Notes: a model not told the origin generated them from the letters alone. Counted from the stretch's first letter, positions 45,879 through 56,086 are shown. The stretch: 64,000 bases of DNA from Acidihalobacter prosperus (GCF_000754095.2 NZ_JQSG02000003.1:649401-713400); one strand, 5' to 3'. Translations and numbers: made by a program.

Positions 45879-46829
45879 ATGAAGTTGACCTGCGTCAGCA
45901 TCCTCGGCGGCACCGGCTTCGTCGGTCGCCACCTGGCCGCGCGCCTCAGCGCTCGCGGACTGCAACTACGCATGCCCACCCGTCACCCGCAGCGACACCG
46001 TGACCTGCGCCTGCTCGATGGCGTACGACTGATCGAAGCCGACGTCCACGACCCGGCGCAGCTTGCGAAAACCATCGAGGGCAGCGAGGCGGTCATCAAC
46101 CTCGTCGGCATCCTCAACGAGCGGGGCCGCGACGGCCGCGGCTTCACGCAGGCGCATGTCGAGCTGGCCAAGAAGGTGCTCGACGCCTGCCAGCGTACCG
46201 GCGTGCAGCGCCTCCTGCACATGAGCGCGCTGCACGCGCAAAACACCCCCGACACCAGCCACTACCTGCGCACCAAGGCCGAAGCCGAAAGCCTGGTGCA
46301 CACCCTCAGCGGTCCGGCACTCGCGGTCACCAGCCTGCGCCCGTCCGTGATCTTCGGCCCTGGCGGCGACTTCCTCGGCCGTTTCTCCAAATTACTGGAA
46401 GACATTCCCCTTGTCTTTCCGCTCGCCTGCCCGGAAGCCCGTTTCCAGCCCGTCTACGTCGGTGACGTCGCACAGGCCTTCGACCACGCCCTGGACGACA
46501 TGGCCACTCACGGTGCCCGCATCGATCTGTGCGGACCCAGGATCTATACCTTGCGCGAACTGGTCGCCTACGTCGCCCGGCTGAAAGGACTTCGTCGGCG
46601 CATCGTAGGGCTACCGGACTGGGCCGCCAGGCTTCAGGCGCGCATGCTGGAACGCGTGCCTGGCAAACCCTTCACGATGGACAACTATCGTTCGCTGACT
46701 ATCGACAGCGTATGCGCGCCGGGCGCGCCTCACTGCCCCACCTCGCTGGAAAGCATCGCGCCGCGGTATCTCGGCGACCAGGATCTGCAGCGGCAATACG
46801 ACCGCCTGCGCGACCTCGGCCAGTATTGA
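45879..46829 (+). CDS. NDUFA9-like atypical short-chain dehydrogenase
   Basis: 316 residues. Rossmann motif [12 protein letters not shown] at the N-terminus, no classical YxxxK catalytic pair in canonical context, and long C-terminal region as in complex-I NDUFA9-type NAD(P)-binding proteins. Bacterial members are thought to bind NADPH and act in quinone or membrane metabolism, but evidence is thin. It is 8 bp before cca. Confidence 0.85.
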   Translation: MKLTCVSILGGTGFVGRHLAARLSARGLQLRMPTRHPQRHRDLRLLDGVRLIEADVHDPAQLAKTIEGSEAVINLVGILNERGRDGRGFTQAHVELAKKVLDACQRTGVQRLLHMSALHAQNTPDTSHYLRTKAEAESLVHTLSGPALAVTSLRPSVIFGPGGDFLGRFSKLLEDIPLVFPLACPEARFQPVYVGDVAQAFDHALDDMATHGARIDLCGPRIYTLRELVAYVARLKGLRRRIVGLPDWAARLQARMLERVPGKPFTMDNYRSLTIDSVCAPGAPHCPTSLESIAPRYLGDQDLQRQYDRLRDLGQY

Positions 46830-46837
46830 ACGAAACG

Positions 46838-48088
46838 ATGGCGACACCCACGACCCCGTCCGCAACCTTCCTGGTGGGTGGCGCCGTGCGCGACCGGCTG
46901 CTGGGGCTGCCGGTGCGCGAACGCGACTGGGTAGTCGTCGGCAGTACCGCCGAAGAAATGCGCCGCCTGGGCTTCAAGCAGGTCGGCAAGGACTTCCCCG
47001 TATTCCTGCATCCGCGGACCGGCGAGGAATACGCCCTGGCGCGAACCGAACGCAAGACCGCCGCCGGCTACTACGGATTCGCCGTGCACGCCTCGCCGGA
47101 CGTCACCCTGGAAGAGGATCTGCAACGTCGCGATCTGACCATCAACGCCATGGCCGAGGCCGACGACGGCCGCCTGATCGACCCCTACGGCGGGCGACAG
47201 GATCTGGAAAAGCGTCTGCTGCGCCATGTCTCGCCGGCATTCGTCGAGGATCCGGTGCGCATCCTGCGCGTGGCGCGCTTCGCCGCACGCCTGGCGCCGC
47301 AAGGCTTCGTCATCGCCGAGGCGACACTGGCGCTGATGCGCGAGATGGTCGCGGCCGGCGAGGTCGACGCCCTGGTGCCGGAACGGGTCTGGCAGGAACT
47401 GGCGCGCGCGCTCGCGGCGCCCGCGCCGGAGGCCTTTTTCGAAACCCTGCGCGACTGCGGCGCGCTGGCCCGACTGATGCCCGAGCTGGACCGTCTTTGG
47501 GGCGTGCCGCAACCGCCCCAGTGGCATCCGGAAATCGACACCGGCCTACATACCCTGCTGGTACTGCAGCAGGCCGCAAGGCTGTCGCCGGAACCGACCG
47601 TGCGCTTCGCGGCACTGTTGCACGACCTCGGCAAGGGCACCACGCCGCCAGCGCAATGGCCTAAACACCACGGCCACGAGCAACGCGGCGAAAGGCTCGT
47701 GCTGGACGTCTGCGCACGCTTCAGGGCGCCCAACGAATTCCGCGACCTGGCCCGTCTCGTCGCCCGCGAACACGGCAACGCCCACCGTGCGCTGGCACTG
47801 CGACCGGACACCGTACTCAAGCTGCTCGAAGGCAGCGATGCCTTTCGCCGGCCCGAGCGCTTCGAGCAGTTCCTGCTTGCCTGCGAGGCCGACGCGCGCG
47901 GCCGGCCCGGTTTCGAGTCGCGGCCCTACCCGCAGGCCGATTTTCTGCGCGCCGCCCTCGCCGCCGCACGCGCCGTCCCGGTGCAGCCGCTCGTCGCGCA
48001 GGGCCACAAAGGCCCGCAGCTGGCCGAACACCTGCACGGCGCAAGGGCCGATGCCATAGCCGCCCTGCCGCGCCCCGCCATCGATTAA
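46838..48088 (+). CDS. cca: CCA-adding tRNA nucleotidyltransferase with HD domain
   Basis: 416 residues. Nucleotidyltransferase head ([20 protein letters not shown] with the DxD region, [21 protein letters not shown]) and a C-terminal HD phosphohydrolase domain ([11 protein letters not shown]), the bacterial multifunctional form. It builds or repairs the CCA end of tRNA without a template. Full length and intact. Confidence 0.97.
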   Translation: MATPTTPSATFLVGGAVRDRLLGLPVRERDWVVVGSTAEEMRRLGFKQVGKDFPVFLHPRTGEEYALARTERKTAAGYYGFAVHASPDVTLEEDLQRRDLTINAMAEADDGRLIDPYGGRQDLEKRLLRHVSPAFVEDPVRILRVARFAARLAPQGFVIAEATLALMREMVAAGEVDALVPERVWQELARALAAPAPEAFFETLRDCGALARLMPELDRLWGVPQPPQWHPEIDTGLHTLLVLQQAARLSPEPTVRFAALLHDLGKGTTPPAQWPKHHGHEQRGERLVLDVCARFRAPNEFRDLARLVAREHGNAHRALALRPDTVLKLLEGSDAFRRPERFEQFLLACEADARGRPGFESRPYPQADFLRAALAAARAVPVQPLVAQGHKGPQLAEHLHGARADAIAALPRPAID

Positions 48089-48169
48089 CCCCACCCGACA
48101 TACAACATTGCGGGCAAATTGTTCTATTCTCATCCGGCCCACCCGTTTCCAACCCGAGGCGACGAACGG

Positions 48170-49447
48170 ATGCAGGATGAAGAACCCCGGCTTGCGGACA
48201 TCACCACCCACCTGCGCGACGTGGTGTTCCGCACCCACCGCAACGGCTACTGGTGTTACCTGAGTCCGGCCTGGGCGCACATGACCGGCTACACCGTCGT
48301 GGAATCGCTCGGCACCCACCTGCTCGACATCGTCCACCCTGAAGACCGCCCCATGAACCTCAAGGTCAAGCAGTCCCTTGAGATCGGCAAGACCTCCGCC
48401 TCCCGCCACGTCAAGCGCATGGTGCGCAAGGACGGCCGCGTGATCCATGTCGAGGTCGACGTGCGCATGGCCGAAGGCGACGAGGATGAAGGCAGGGTCA
48501 GCGTGGGCACCATCCGCGACATCACCGAGCGGGTCGAAATGGAGGCGCGCATCGATGCCGAACGCCAGCGCCACGAATCCATACTCGCGGCACTTTGCGA
48601 AGGCGTCGCCTCGCTCTCGACGGATGGTCGCATCCGTTATCTCAATCCGGCAGCCCGCGAGATGACCGGCTGGGAGGCCGGCCAGTGCGTCGGCGACATG
48701 CTCGCCATCGATGAACCTCTCAATGGCGCGAATGGCCTCCGAGGTCTGCTGACGGCCCTGAGCGCGGGGCAGCCCTATCGGCTACCGCAACCAATTCAGC
48801 TGGCCGTCGGATCACGCTGGCTGGAGCTGCGGCTCGCCCCTCTGGCGCCTGCGCCGGGCGAGGATGGCGGCGTCCTGGTGATACGCGACGTCAGCGGCGA
48901 GCAGGAGCTGCTTGCCCGCCTGCGCCATCAGGCGGAACACGATGCGTTGACCGGTCTGACCAACCGCCGCGCCATGCACGACATCCTGCCACATTCGCAC
49001 GACCAGGCCACACGTACGGGCAAGCCCTACGCCCTGTTGATCTGCGACCTCGACCACTTCAAGTCGGTCAACGACCGGCACGGCCATGCGGTCGGCGATC
49101 ATGTGCTGCAGACCGTCGCCCTGAGGCTGAAGCATCTGATGCGGCCGGGCGATCGACTGGCGCGCTGGGGCGGCGAGGAGTTCCTGTGCCTGCTGCCCGC
49201 CACCGAACCGGCGGCCGCGTGGTCGATCGCCACCCGCTTGTGCCACGAGATCGCCACCCACGCCTGGGGCGACACGCTCGACGGCGGCGCGCCGACCCTG
49301 AGCATCGGCATGGCCTGCTGGCCCCAAGACCTGAGCGACCCCGAGAAACTCATGCTCTGCGCGGACGATGCGCTCTATCAGGCCAAGCGCTCGGGGCGCA
49401 ATCGCGTGTGGCGCATCTCGCCCGGCCACCCCGCTCAGGGGGCATAA
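48170..49447 (+). CDS. PAS-PAS-GGDEF diguanylate cyclase
   Basis: 425 residues from the ATG at 48170 (a TTG 51 nt upstream is open). Two PAS domains (about 10-130, ending VGTIRDITERVE; about 140-245) precede a GGDEF domain with GGEEF active site and an RPGD inhibitory site five residues ahead. No membrane span, so a soluble c-di-GMP synthase. Its 3' end overlaps the convergent uppP gene by 13 bp. Confidence 0.92.
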   Translation: MQDEEPRLADITTHLRDVVFRTHRNGYWCYLSPAWAHMTGYTVVESLGTHLLDIVHPEDRPMNLKVKQSLEIGKTSASRHVKRMVRKDGRVIHVEVDVRMAEGDEDEGRVSVGTIRDITERVEMEARIDAERQRHESILAALCEGVASLSTDGRIRYLNPAAREMTGWEAGQCVGDMLAIDEPLNGANGLRGLLTALSAGQPYRLPQPIQLAVGSRWLELRLAPLAPAPGEDGGVLVIRDVSGEQELLARLRHQAEHDALTGLTNRRAMHDILPHSHDQATRTGKPYALLICDLDHFKSVNDRHGHAVGDHVLQTVALRLKHLMRPGDRLARWGGEEFLCLLPATEPAAAWSIATRLCHEIATHAWGDTLDGGAPTLSIGMACWPQDLSDPEKLMLCADDALYQAKRSGRNRVWRISPGHPAQGA

Positions 49448-50235
49448 ATAGCCAACAGCGCGCCCCCAAGCACCAAACGGTATACGACGAAGGGCCACAT
49501 CGAAAGCCGTGCGATCAGGCGCAGGAACAAGTGGATGCAGGCGAATGCGCTTGCACCGGAGATCAAGGCGCCTATCCAGAGCGTCGACCAGTCCACCGCA
49601 GGCCCGGCGGTCGCCAGGTCGCGCAACTCCAGGCCGCCGGCAAGCACGATCACCGGGATCGACAGCAGAAACGAAAACCGCGCCGCCGCCTCCCGCGTGA
49701 GTCCGAGGGCGAGTCCCGCGGTCATGGTCGCACCGGAGCGCGAGGTACCTGGAATCAGCGCCAGCGCCTGCGCCACGCCGATCGCCAGCACTCCGCGCCA
49801 ACCCAGCGAATACTCATCGCGCCGGCGCCGCCCTGCCCAGTCCGCGAGCCCCAGCAGCACACCGAAGCCCAGGGTCGCAAGGGCGATCACCGTCGGCGTA
49901 CGCAGCGCCTGCTCGATCCAGCCCTTGAGCAGCAGCCCCGCCAGCCCCACAGGAATCGTGCCCCACAGCACCGCCCAGGCCAGCCGCGCCTCCGCGGTCA
50001 AACCGCGTCCCGCGAGCGAACCGAGCCAGTCGCGCGCCATGCGCCACAGCTCTGCCCGGAAATAAACCACCACGGCGCCGAGCGTGCCGAGATGCACGGC
50101 CACGTCGAAGGCCAGCCCCTGGTCGGACCAGTCCAGCAGGCGAGGCAACAGGATCAGATGGGCCGAACTCGAAATCGGCAGGAATTCGGTCAGGCCCTGC
50201 AACACGGCCAGAGCCAGCAAATGGGTCAACGGCAT
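49435..50235 (-). CDS. uppP: Undecaprenyl-diphosphatase
   Basis: 266 residues, about eight membrane helices, with the two BacA/UppP motifs (GLTEFLPISSSAHL and PGTSRSGATM). It recycles the undecaprenyl carrier for peptidoglycan and surface polysaccharide synthesis at the outer face of the inner membrane. The C-terminal codons overlap the GGDEF gene on the opposite strand. Confidence 0.96.
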   Translation of the reverse strand: MPLTHLLALAVLQGLTEFLPISSSAHLILLPRLLDWSDQGLAFDVAVHLGTLGAVVVYFRAELWRMARDWLGSLAGRGLTAEARLAWAVLWGTIPVGLAGLLLKGWIEQALRTPTVIALATLGFGVLLGLADWAGRRRRDEYSLGWRGVLAIGVAQALALIPGTSRSGATMTAGLALGLTREAAARFSFLLSIPVIVLAGGLELRDLATAGPAVDWSTLWIGALISGASAFACIHLFLRLIARLSMWPFVVYRLVLGGALLAIYAP

Positions 50236-50279
50236 ATCCCCCCCTAGGCGAGACCGGTCACTCGCCCACGATGACGGTG

Positions 50280-51485
50280 CTATCGGCCGGCGCCCAGCCG
50301 ATAGCGGAAGTCGCGACTTTCGAAGCCGGGCAAACGCCCCTCGTAATCCCTCGACAGCGCCAATCCCCAGAAACGCTCGCCCATCTCGTCCGGCAACGTC
50401 AGGCGCTTGACTTCCTGCGCCAGCCGCAACCGCGCCGGTTCGTCCGGCGCGGCGGCGAAGGCCTCGGCGAACACGGCCTCCAGACCGCCGTGCAGCAACA
50501 TCTGCGCCTGCGGCGCGAATCCAGCAACGTGCAGGCCGGCGGCCTCGGCGGCCTCCGCTGCGGCAGTGAAATCCACATCGGCCGTCAGGTCGCACAATCC
50601 CGGCCACCAGAATGGTGCGTCCAACAGGCGATGCCGGTAATAGGCTCGCAACGTGCCTGCCGTCCGTTGTGGTCGATAGACCTCGGCACTCACGCCGCCG
50701 TAATCGACCAGCAGGGCCACGCCTTGCGCCAGGGTGTCCGCGAGCCCCATGAACCAGGGCAGCAGGCGCTCGTTCAACTCGCCGCGATAACCTTCCGGGT
50801 AGTCCTCGACCGCACCGGGCAGACGATGGCGCACGGCCGCCTCGAAATCCGGATCCGACGGGCGGCGAGTCCATCCCAACCCCGGCTCGGACAGCCCGAC
50901 GCCGTGCTCCCAGACCTGTCCGCCGGCCAAGCCGAAGACGCGCACCGGCATGGCGTCGAGCACTTCGTTGGCGAGCACGACCCCACGCATCGGCGTCTCC
51001 GGCCACTGCGTCAGCCAATCCAGGCGCGATAGCGCCCGCGGCACGCGGGCGGCGATGGCCGCGTGCTGGCGCTCACGCAGTTCGGCGCTGAGTTCCAGGA
51101 TCGCGTAACGCACCGGCAGACAGTCGAGTCGATCCAGTTCGGCAAGCAATACGGCGGCCAGCGCGCCACTGCCGGCGCCGAATTCGAGTACCTCGCCGCC
51201 TCCCAGCGTCGCCAGCACGTCCGCCACCTGATGTGCCAGGGTGCGCGCGAACAGCGCTCCCAACTCCGGCGACGTGACGAAATCGCCGGCGGCACCGAAA
51301 TTGGCCGAACCCGCGCTGTAATAACCCGCACCCGGCGCGTACAGCGCAAGCTCCATGTAACGGTCGAAACCCAGCCAGCCGCCGCCGGCGGCCACTTCGT
51401 CCGCAATCCGCTCAAGCAGCGCCTTGCTGAGCGCCGCGGCCTCGGGCGGCGGAGTCGGCAACCGCTCGGTCAGGGACTGATGCAT
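50280..51485 (-). CDS. MidA/NDUFAF7-family SAM-dependent methyltransferase
   Basis: About 401 residues. Family signatures: ELALYAPGAGYYSAGSANFG, DFVTSPELGALFARTLA, the SAM site EVLEFGAGSGALAA and VVLANEVLDAMPV. The mitochondrial homologue methylates an arginine of a complex-I subunit; the bacterial substrate is not established. The Met at 51485 fits the family start; in-frame Mets up to 51569 would overlap the divergent folM region. Confidence 0.9.
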   Translation of the reverse strand: MHQSLTERLPTPPPEAAALSKALLERIADEVAAGGGWLGFDRYMELALYAPGAGYYSAGSANFGAAGDFVTSPELGALFARTLAHQVADVLATLGGGEVLEFGAGSGALAAVLLAELDRLDCLPVRYAILELSAELRERQHAAIAARVPRALSRLDWLTQWPETPMRGVVLANEVLDAMPVRVFGLAGGQVWEHGVGLSEPGLGWTRRPSDPDFEAAVRHRLPGAVEDYPEGYRGELNERLLPWFMGLADTLAQGVALLVDYGGVSAEVYRPQRTAGTLRAYYRHRLLDAPFWWPGLCDLTADVDFTAAAEAAEAAGLHVAGFAPQAQMLLHGGLEAVFAEAFAAAPDEPARLRLAQEVKRLTLPDEMGERFWGLALSRDYEGRLPGFESRDFRYRLGAGR

Positions 51486-51586
51486 CGCGAAACCCCGGGC
51501 CGCGCCGTCTCGGACGACCCCTAGTTGTCGTGGATAAGGTAGAGTCTGTACCTTCGTCATTCTACACACGCGATCGATTCCGCACC

Positions 51587-52318
51587 GTGAGCACCCACGA
51601 CAAGCCTCCCATACTCGTCACCGGCGCAGGTCGGCGCGTCGGCCTGCACATCGCCCAGCGCCTGCTCGACGACGGCCATCCGGTGATCGCGCATTACCAC
51701 CGTCCCAGCGAGGCCATCGAGGCGCTGGTCGCGCGCGGGGCGATACCGATTCAGGCCGCCTTCGACCGGGCTGAAGGCGCGCATGCGCTGGTCGCGGCCG
51801 TCCGCGGGCAGGCGGTCTCGCTGCGCGCGATCGTGCACAACGCATCCGCCTTCACGCCCACGCCGACGGATATGGACGCCGCCGACGCAATGTTCGAGCA
51901 TTTCTTCTCGATCCATATGCGCACGCCTTACCTGATCAACAACGGATTGATCGACCTGCTGCGCGCGGCCGCAGCCGTCACGCCTACCGATATCGTACAC
52001 ATCACCGACATCTTCGCCGTCAGCCCCAATCCCGCCTTCGACATCTACTGCGCAACCAAGGCCGGGCTCGAAAATCTGAGCCGGTCCTTCGCCATGCGCT
52101 ACGCCCCGCAGGTCAAGGTCAACACCCTGCAACCCGGTCCGATCCTGTTCAAGGACAGCCATACCGAGGCGATGCGGCAACGCGTGCTCGCGGAAACCCC
52201 ACTGGGACGCGAGGGTGGCCCCGAAGCGGTCTATCGCGCGCTAAGGGCGCTGCTCGACAACGACTACCTGACCGGTACCGCGATCCAGGTGGATGGCGGC
52301 CGGCACCTCACCCGCTGA
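51587..52318 (+). CDS. folM: FolM-like dihydromonapterin/dihydrofolate reductase (SDR)
   Basis: 243 residues from a GTG start. TGAGRRVG, HNASAFTP, the unusual catalytic region HITDIFAV...YCATKAGLENLSRSFA and C-terminal DGGRHLTR follow FolM closely. FolM reduces dihydromonapterin (and dihydrofolate) to the tetrahydro form. No clear ribosome-binding site precedes the GTG; another GTG lies at 51530. Its 3' end overlaps the convergent folK-like gene by 78 bp, part of a pterin group. Confidence 0.87.
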   Translation: MSTHDKPPILVTGAGRRVGLHIAQRLLDDGHPVIAHYHRPSEAIEALVARGAIPIQAAFDRAEGAHALVAAVRGQAVSLRAIVHNASAFTPTPTDMDAADAMFEHFFSIHMRTPYLINNGLIDLLRAAAAVTPTDIVHITDIFAVSPNPAFDIYCATKAGLENLSRSFAMRYAPQVKVNTLQPGPILFKDSHTEAMRQRVLAETPLGREGGPEAVYRALRALLDNDYLTGTAIQVDGGRHLTR

Positions 52319-52777
52319 GGCGCCGTCCAGACATACGGGCACGCCTGGCGATTCCATGGCGACCGGCGAAAGCCCCAGCAAGCCGTACAGGTCGGCAACG
52401 ACCGGCCGGAAGTACACGCCGTCGACCGCCGTCAACGACGGCGCCGAAACGCCCGGCACCAGCGCGAACAGGATGTCGAGATCGGCAACCCGATCCTTGC
52501 GTGCGCGCTCGGGATCGCATCGGTCGCGCCCGAGCGCGCACTCGATGCCGTTGCAGACATCCTTGAGCTCGCTCGCCGTCAAGGCCGTTTCCGCATAAAT
52601 CGCCAGATTGAGAAAATCTCGCTCCGAAGCCATATCCACCGGACGGGTGCGCAATATCCGGCTCATGCGCAATGCACCGAAGCGACGCAGCAGCGCATCG
52701 ATGATGCGCGGCACATTGCGCTCCGGCTCGATATTGCTGCCGATGCCGATCACGTAGCCCGACGCGCCCTCGCTCAC
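52241..52777 (-). CDS. folK: HPPK-like pterin pyrophosphokinase
   Basis: 178 residues. GIGSNIEPERN at the start and GRDRCDPERARKDRVADLDI match HPPK, including the DxD magnesium ligands (DLDI). The C-terminal third is divergent (VYFRPVVADLYGLLG replaces the usual R-x-FVL-x-PL block), so a pterin substrate other than the folate intermediate is possible. It overlaps the upstream MBL gene by 4 bp and folM, on the other strand, by 78 bp. Confidence 0.82.
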   Translation of the reverse strand: MSEGASGYVIGIGSNIEPERNVPRIIDALLRRFGALRMSRILRTRPVDMASERDFLNLAIYAETALTASELKDVCNGIECALGRDRCDPERARKDRVADLDILFALVPGVSAPSLTAVDGVYFRPVVADLYGLLGLSPVAMESPGVPVCLDGASAGEVPAAIHLDRGTGQVVVVEQRP

Positions 52778-53508
52778 AGCGCCAGGCTCCCACCCTGTTC
52801 GGCCACGCCGCCGAGTTCGCGTTCGATGGTGGCGCGGTGCGCCTCCAGGTCGTCGCCGTAGTGGATTGCCAGCACCCGGCTGCGCACCTCGGGCGGATAG
52901 GCCGCAATCAACTCGTCCAGCGTGGCGTGCACCGGGTTGTCCGCCTGCAGGCTGCAGTCGTGCAGGATCGCGCGCGCGCTGCGGTCCTGCGCGATCCAGG
53001 GCAGCGGCTTGCTGTCCGCGGTGAAGATCACGCGGTCGTCGATCTCCACGCCGTAGGTCGCCATGCCGCCCGTGTGTATCGTGGGGAAGGTGCGCAGGCG
53101 ATGACCGGCGAACTCGATGGCGTGTTCCGCGATGGGCACCACCTCGAAGAAATCCTCCAGACGGTTCTTGCCGTCGCTGCTATGGCCCATTCCGCCCTTG
53201 AGCGTTTCGTGCCACAAGGCAGGCAGCACGTCCGGCTCGGCATACAGTCGCACCCGCGTCCCGTAGCGATAACGCGTCTCGACGCCGAAGCGTTCCAGTC
53301 CGTAGACGTGGTCGGCATGCGTGTGCGTGATCAGGATGGCTTCGATGTCGGGAATGGCGAGTCCCGCGTCTCGCAGCGCGTATTTGATGGTATAGCCGCA
53401 ATCGATCAGCAGGCGCCGCTCGCCGGCCTCCAGCAGCAGATTGGTGTTCCAGAAATCGATCGCCTCGGAATCGCCGGTACCGAGAAAGCGCAGGCGGGAA
53501 GCGCTCAC
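52774..53508 (-). CDS. Metallo-beta-lactamase-fold hydrolase in a pterin operon
   Basis: 244 residues with the MBL motif HTHADH (about 82-87), a later conserved His (IHTGG), Asp (FTADSKP) and terminal His (AIHYGDD), the set for two metals. It overlaps folB by 4 bp and folK by 4 bp. The specific substrate is unknown; the context suggests a cyclic or phosphorylated pterin, for example the phosphatase step that folate pathways usually lack a dedicated gene for (inference). Confidence 0.85.
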   Translation of the reverse strand: MSASRLRFLGTGDSEAIDFWNTNLLLEAGERRLLIDCGYTIKYALRDAGLAIPDIEAILITHTHADHVYGLERFGVETRYRYGTRVRLYAEPDVLPALWHETLKGGMGHSSDGKNRLEDFFEVVPIAEHAIEFAGHRLRTFPTIHTGGMATYGVEIDDRVIFTADSKPLPWIAQDRSARAILHDCSLQADNPVHATLDELIAAYPPEVRSRVLAIHYGDDLEAHRATIERELGGVAEQGGSLAL

Positions 53509-53864
53509 GCCGCGCGCACTCCACGCTCGACGACGACCCCGACCTCCGTGCGCTGCGGCAAGCGCACGGCCTTGGTCACCGACAGCCGCACCCAGGGCGT
53601 GCCGAATTCGGCGAGGATCGTTTCCGCCGCCCTTTCGGCAAAGGTTTCCACCAGCTTCCAGGACTGCGCGTCGCCAAGCGCCCTCAGCCGGCCGGCAACC
53701 CGCGCATAATCCACCGTCAGGGCGATGTCGTCCGCGGATGCGGCGCGGGCGGCATCGGCGGCCAGCTCGATGTCGACGTGCAGCGCCTGAAGGATACGCT
53801 GTTCCCAGTCATAAACGCCGATGTGAGTTTCGATCCTCAAACCGCGAATGAATACGATATCCAC
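53505..53864 (-). CDS. folB: Dihydroneopterin aldolase (FolB/FolX family)
   Basis: 119 residues: [20 protein letters not shown] at the N-terminus, [11 protein letters not shown] and [15 protein letters not shown] with the catalytic lysine. The start is GTG with GAGGAGCGAGG before it. Aldolase and epimerase (FolX) forms look alike; the FolM neighbour makes FolX-type dihydroneopterin epimerisation a real alternative. First gene of folB-MBL-folK. Confidence 0.88.
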   Translation of the reverse strand: MDIVFIRGLRIETHIGVYDWEQRILQALHVDIELAADAARAASADDIALTVDYARVAGRLRALGDAQSWKLVETFAERAAETILAEFGTPWVRLSVTKAVRLPQRTEVGVVVERGVRAA

Positions 53865-53995
53865 GCCTCGCTCCTCAGTACTGTCCTGGAATATCGCGCC
53901 GTGCGCGCGCCCAGGCATCATGCACCAAATCCCGCACCGGGTGGACCGTCCCCGTATCGGGCGCCGCCGGACACGCCGGCAACGCGCGAACGGAC

Positions 53996-54024
53996 TTGCC
54001 TTGCCCCCCTCGATCGGCTAACAT
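53996..54024 (+). promoter_or_regulatory. Promoter of rpmB-rpmG
   Basis: TTGCCT (53996-54001), 17-bp spacer, TAACAT (54019-54024), about 45 nt before the rpmB ATG. Confidence 0.55.
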
Positions 54025-54068
54025 CCGCTGCCTTTCTGCACGAGCAAGACGCATTCGGAGTTACGCGC

Positions 54069-54305
54069 ATGTCCAGAGTTTGTCAGGTGACGGGCAAACG
54101 CCCCATTACCGGGAATAACGTTTCCCACGCCCACAACAAGACCCGCCGCCGCTTTCTGCCCAACCTGCATACCCACCGTTTCTGGGTCGAAGGCGAGAAG
54201 CGCTGGGTGAACCTGCGTGTCTCCTCGCACGGCATGCGCATCATCGACAAGAAGGGCATCGAAGCCGTTCTTTCGGAAATCCGCAGCCGCGGTGAAAAGG
54301 TCTAA
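54069..54305 (+). CDS. rpmB: 50S ribosomal protein L28
   Basis: 78 residues starting [20 protein letters not shown]; the usual length and order. Followed after 11 bp by rpmG. Single cysteine near the N-terminus, so not the four-cysteine zinc form. Confidence 0.98.
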   Translation: MSRVCQVTGKRPITGNNVSHAHNKTRRRFLPNLHTHRFWVEGEKRWVNLRVSSHGMRIIDKKGIEAVLSEIRSRGEKV

Positions 54306-54316
54306 GGAGCGAAACG

Positions 54317-54484
54317 ATGGCCAAGGGTGCTCGCGAAAAGATTCGATTGATCTCCTCCGCCGGGACGGGTCACTTCTACACCACGACCAAGAACAAGCGG
54401 AACATGCCCGAAAAGATGGAGATCATGAAATACGATCCCGTCGTGCGTAAGCATGTCTCCTACAAGGAAGGCAAGATCAAGTAG
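54317..54484 (+). CDS. rpmG: 50S ribosomal protein L33
   Basis: 55 residues ([20 protein letters not shown]...), ending KEGKIK. It lacks cysteine, so it is the zinc-independent form. AAGGAG lies 8 nt before the ATG. A strong terminator follows the stop. Confidence 0.98.
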   Translation: MAKGAREKIRLISSAGTGHFYTTTKNKRNMPEKMEIMKYDPVVRKHVSYKEGKIK

Positions 54485-54517
54485 AACATCATCGTCGCGG
54501 CCAGGGCCGCGGGCGTG

Positions 54518-54552
54518 AAAAAAGGCTCCGGCGGCAACGCCGGGGCCTTTTT
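54518..54552 (+). terminator. Rho-independent terminator of rpmBG
   Basis: A stem of 10 pairs with one T-G wobble (54524-54533 with 54538-54547, 4-nt loop) followed by five T; the A run on the other side may also let it serve the minus-strand desaturase gene. Confidence 0.9.
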
Positions 54553-54619
54553 GTTTGGGATGAGCGTATCAAAGGCCCGCCAGCCCTTGAGGGGCGGCGG
54601 GCCTGGACTTTGCGCGGAC

Positions 54620-55828
54620 TCAGACGCGCCCGGAGACCACCGTCTTGCCCAGCGAGTAGCCGCGCAGCTCGCGCGCGAAGTCCTGCAGCGCGCGGATGCC
54701 GCTGGCCTCGGCCTGCGTACACCACTCCTGCAACGAGCCGAGCAGCTTGTCGGTGGCCTGGGTCCGGCTCCATAAGGCCTGCAGCCGCAGACGGAACTGG
54801 TACACCGTATTCAGCGACTCGCAGCTTTCCAGCGCATCGGCCAGACGCGCCCGCGTACGCTCGTCCATGCGCGACTCCTCACGCACCAGCGCCCGGCGAC
54901 CTCGCTTGAGCAGACGCCGACACGAATCGTCGGCCTTGTGCAATTCCTCGCGCAGCACGGGCAGCATCACCTGACGCGCGTAATTGGCCATCAGGTGCAG
55001 TCGCCCCACCACCACGGCCCGCGCGGTCTCCGCGTCCAACTTGTCCTTGTCGGCCACGATCACCGGGCGAGGCGCCACCTTCTTGACCAGCGCCAGCCCG
55101 AACGCCTGCAGCAGACGGATATACATCCAGCCGATATCGAATTCCCAGCGGCGCATCGAGAACTTGGCCGAACTCGGGAAGGCGTGGTGATTGTTATGCA
55201 TCTCCTCGCCGCCGACGATGATGCCGATCGGCGAGACGTTGGTGGAGCCATCGGTGGTTTCATAGTTGCGGTAGCCCCGGTAATGCCCCAGGCCGTTGAT
55301 CACGCCGGCAGCCCAGAAGGGGATCCACAGCATCTGCACCGCCCAGATGACGATACCGTAGACGCCGAACAGCGCGGCATCGATGAACGCCATCAGCGTG
55401 ACGCCCATGAAGTTGTGGCGCGAATAGAGATGGCGCTCCAGCCAGTCGTCCGGCGTGCCGTGCCCGTAGGCCTCCATGGTCTCCGGACGCAGGGATTCGG
55501 CCCGGTACAGCTCGGCGCCTTCGAGCATGACTTTGCCGATACCGTAGACGTGCGGGCTGTGCGGATCCTCCGGGGTCTCGCACTTGGCGTGGTGCTTGCG
55601 GTGGATCGCCACCCATTCCTTGGTGACCATTCCGGTGGTCAGCCACAGCCAGAAGCGGAAGAAGTGCTGCACAAGCGGGTGCATGTCGAGTGCGCGATGC
55701 GCCTGACAGCGGTGCAGGAACAGCGTGACCGTCACGATGGTGACGTGGGTCAATGCGAGCGCGACCAGAACGTAGCCCCACCAGGGAAGCTGCAGATATC
55801 CATAGAGCATGGATAATGAAAAGCTCAT
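54620..55828 (-). CDS. Fatty acid desaturase (delta-9 type) with C-terminal extension
   Basis: About 402 residues. Four hydrophobic segments and the three histidine boxes HRCQAHR, HRKHH and HNNHH of acyl desaturases. The extra 110-130 residues at the C-terminus (rich in Arg/Glu/Leu, e.g. LREELHKADDSCRRLLKRG) look helical or coiled-coil and are not part of the core. It inserts a double bond into membrane fatty acids with iron and O2. The start at 55828 has GGGGA upstream; starts up to 55999 are open. Confidence 0.9.
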   Translation of the reverse strand: MSFSLSMLYGYLQLPWWGYVLVALALTHVTIVTVTLFLHRCQAHRALDMHPLVQHFFRFWLWLTTGMVTKEWVAIHRKHHAKCETPEDPHSPHVYGIGKVMLEGAELYRAESLRPETMEAYGHGTPDDWLERHLYSRHNFMGVTLMAFIDAALFGVYGIVIWAVQMLWIPFWAAGVINGLGHYRGYRNYETTDGSTNVSPIGIIVGGEEMHNNHHAFPSSAKFSMRRWEFDIGWMYIRLLQAFGLALVKKVAPRPVIVADKDKLDAETARAVVVGRLHLMANYARQVMLPVLREELHKADDSCRRLLKRGRRALVREESRMDERTRARLADALESCESLNTVYQFRLRLQALWSRTQATDKLLGSLQEWCTQAEASGIRALQDFARELRGYSLGKTVVSGRV

Positions 55829-56086
55829 ATATTCAATCCCCATTGAACCGGTGTGCTCACTATATCCAAGGCGCCAATCAGCGTCCATGGATTCACCCCG
55901 AACGGCCAGCAGGCACTGCCGAACGGCCCGGCGGCGTTTATCATAAGACTCATGAATCGACCCGAGATCGCAGCAACGACGATCTCGGGGAACCATCACC
56001 CTGCCTTGCTGGACAAAGGCTCAGCGTCAACCACAAGGATGTCCCATGGCCATGCATTCCAACAATCGCCGGACCACAGCCGCTCC

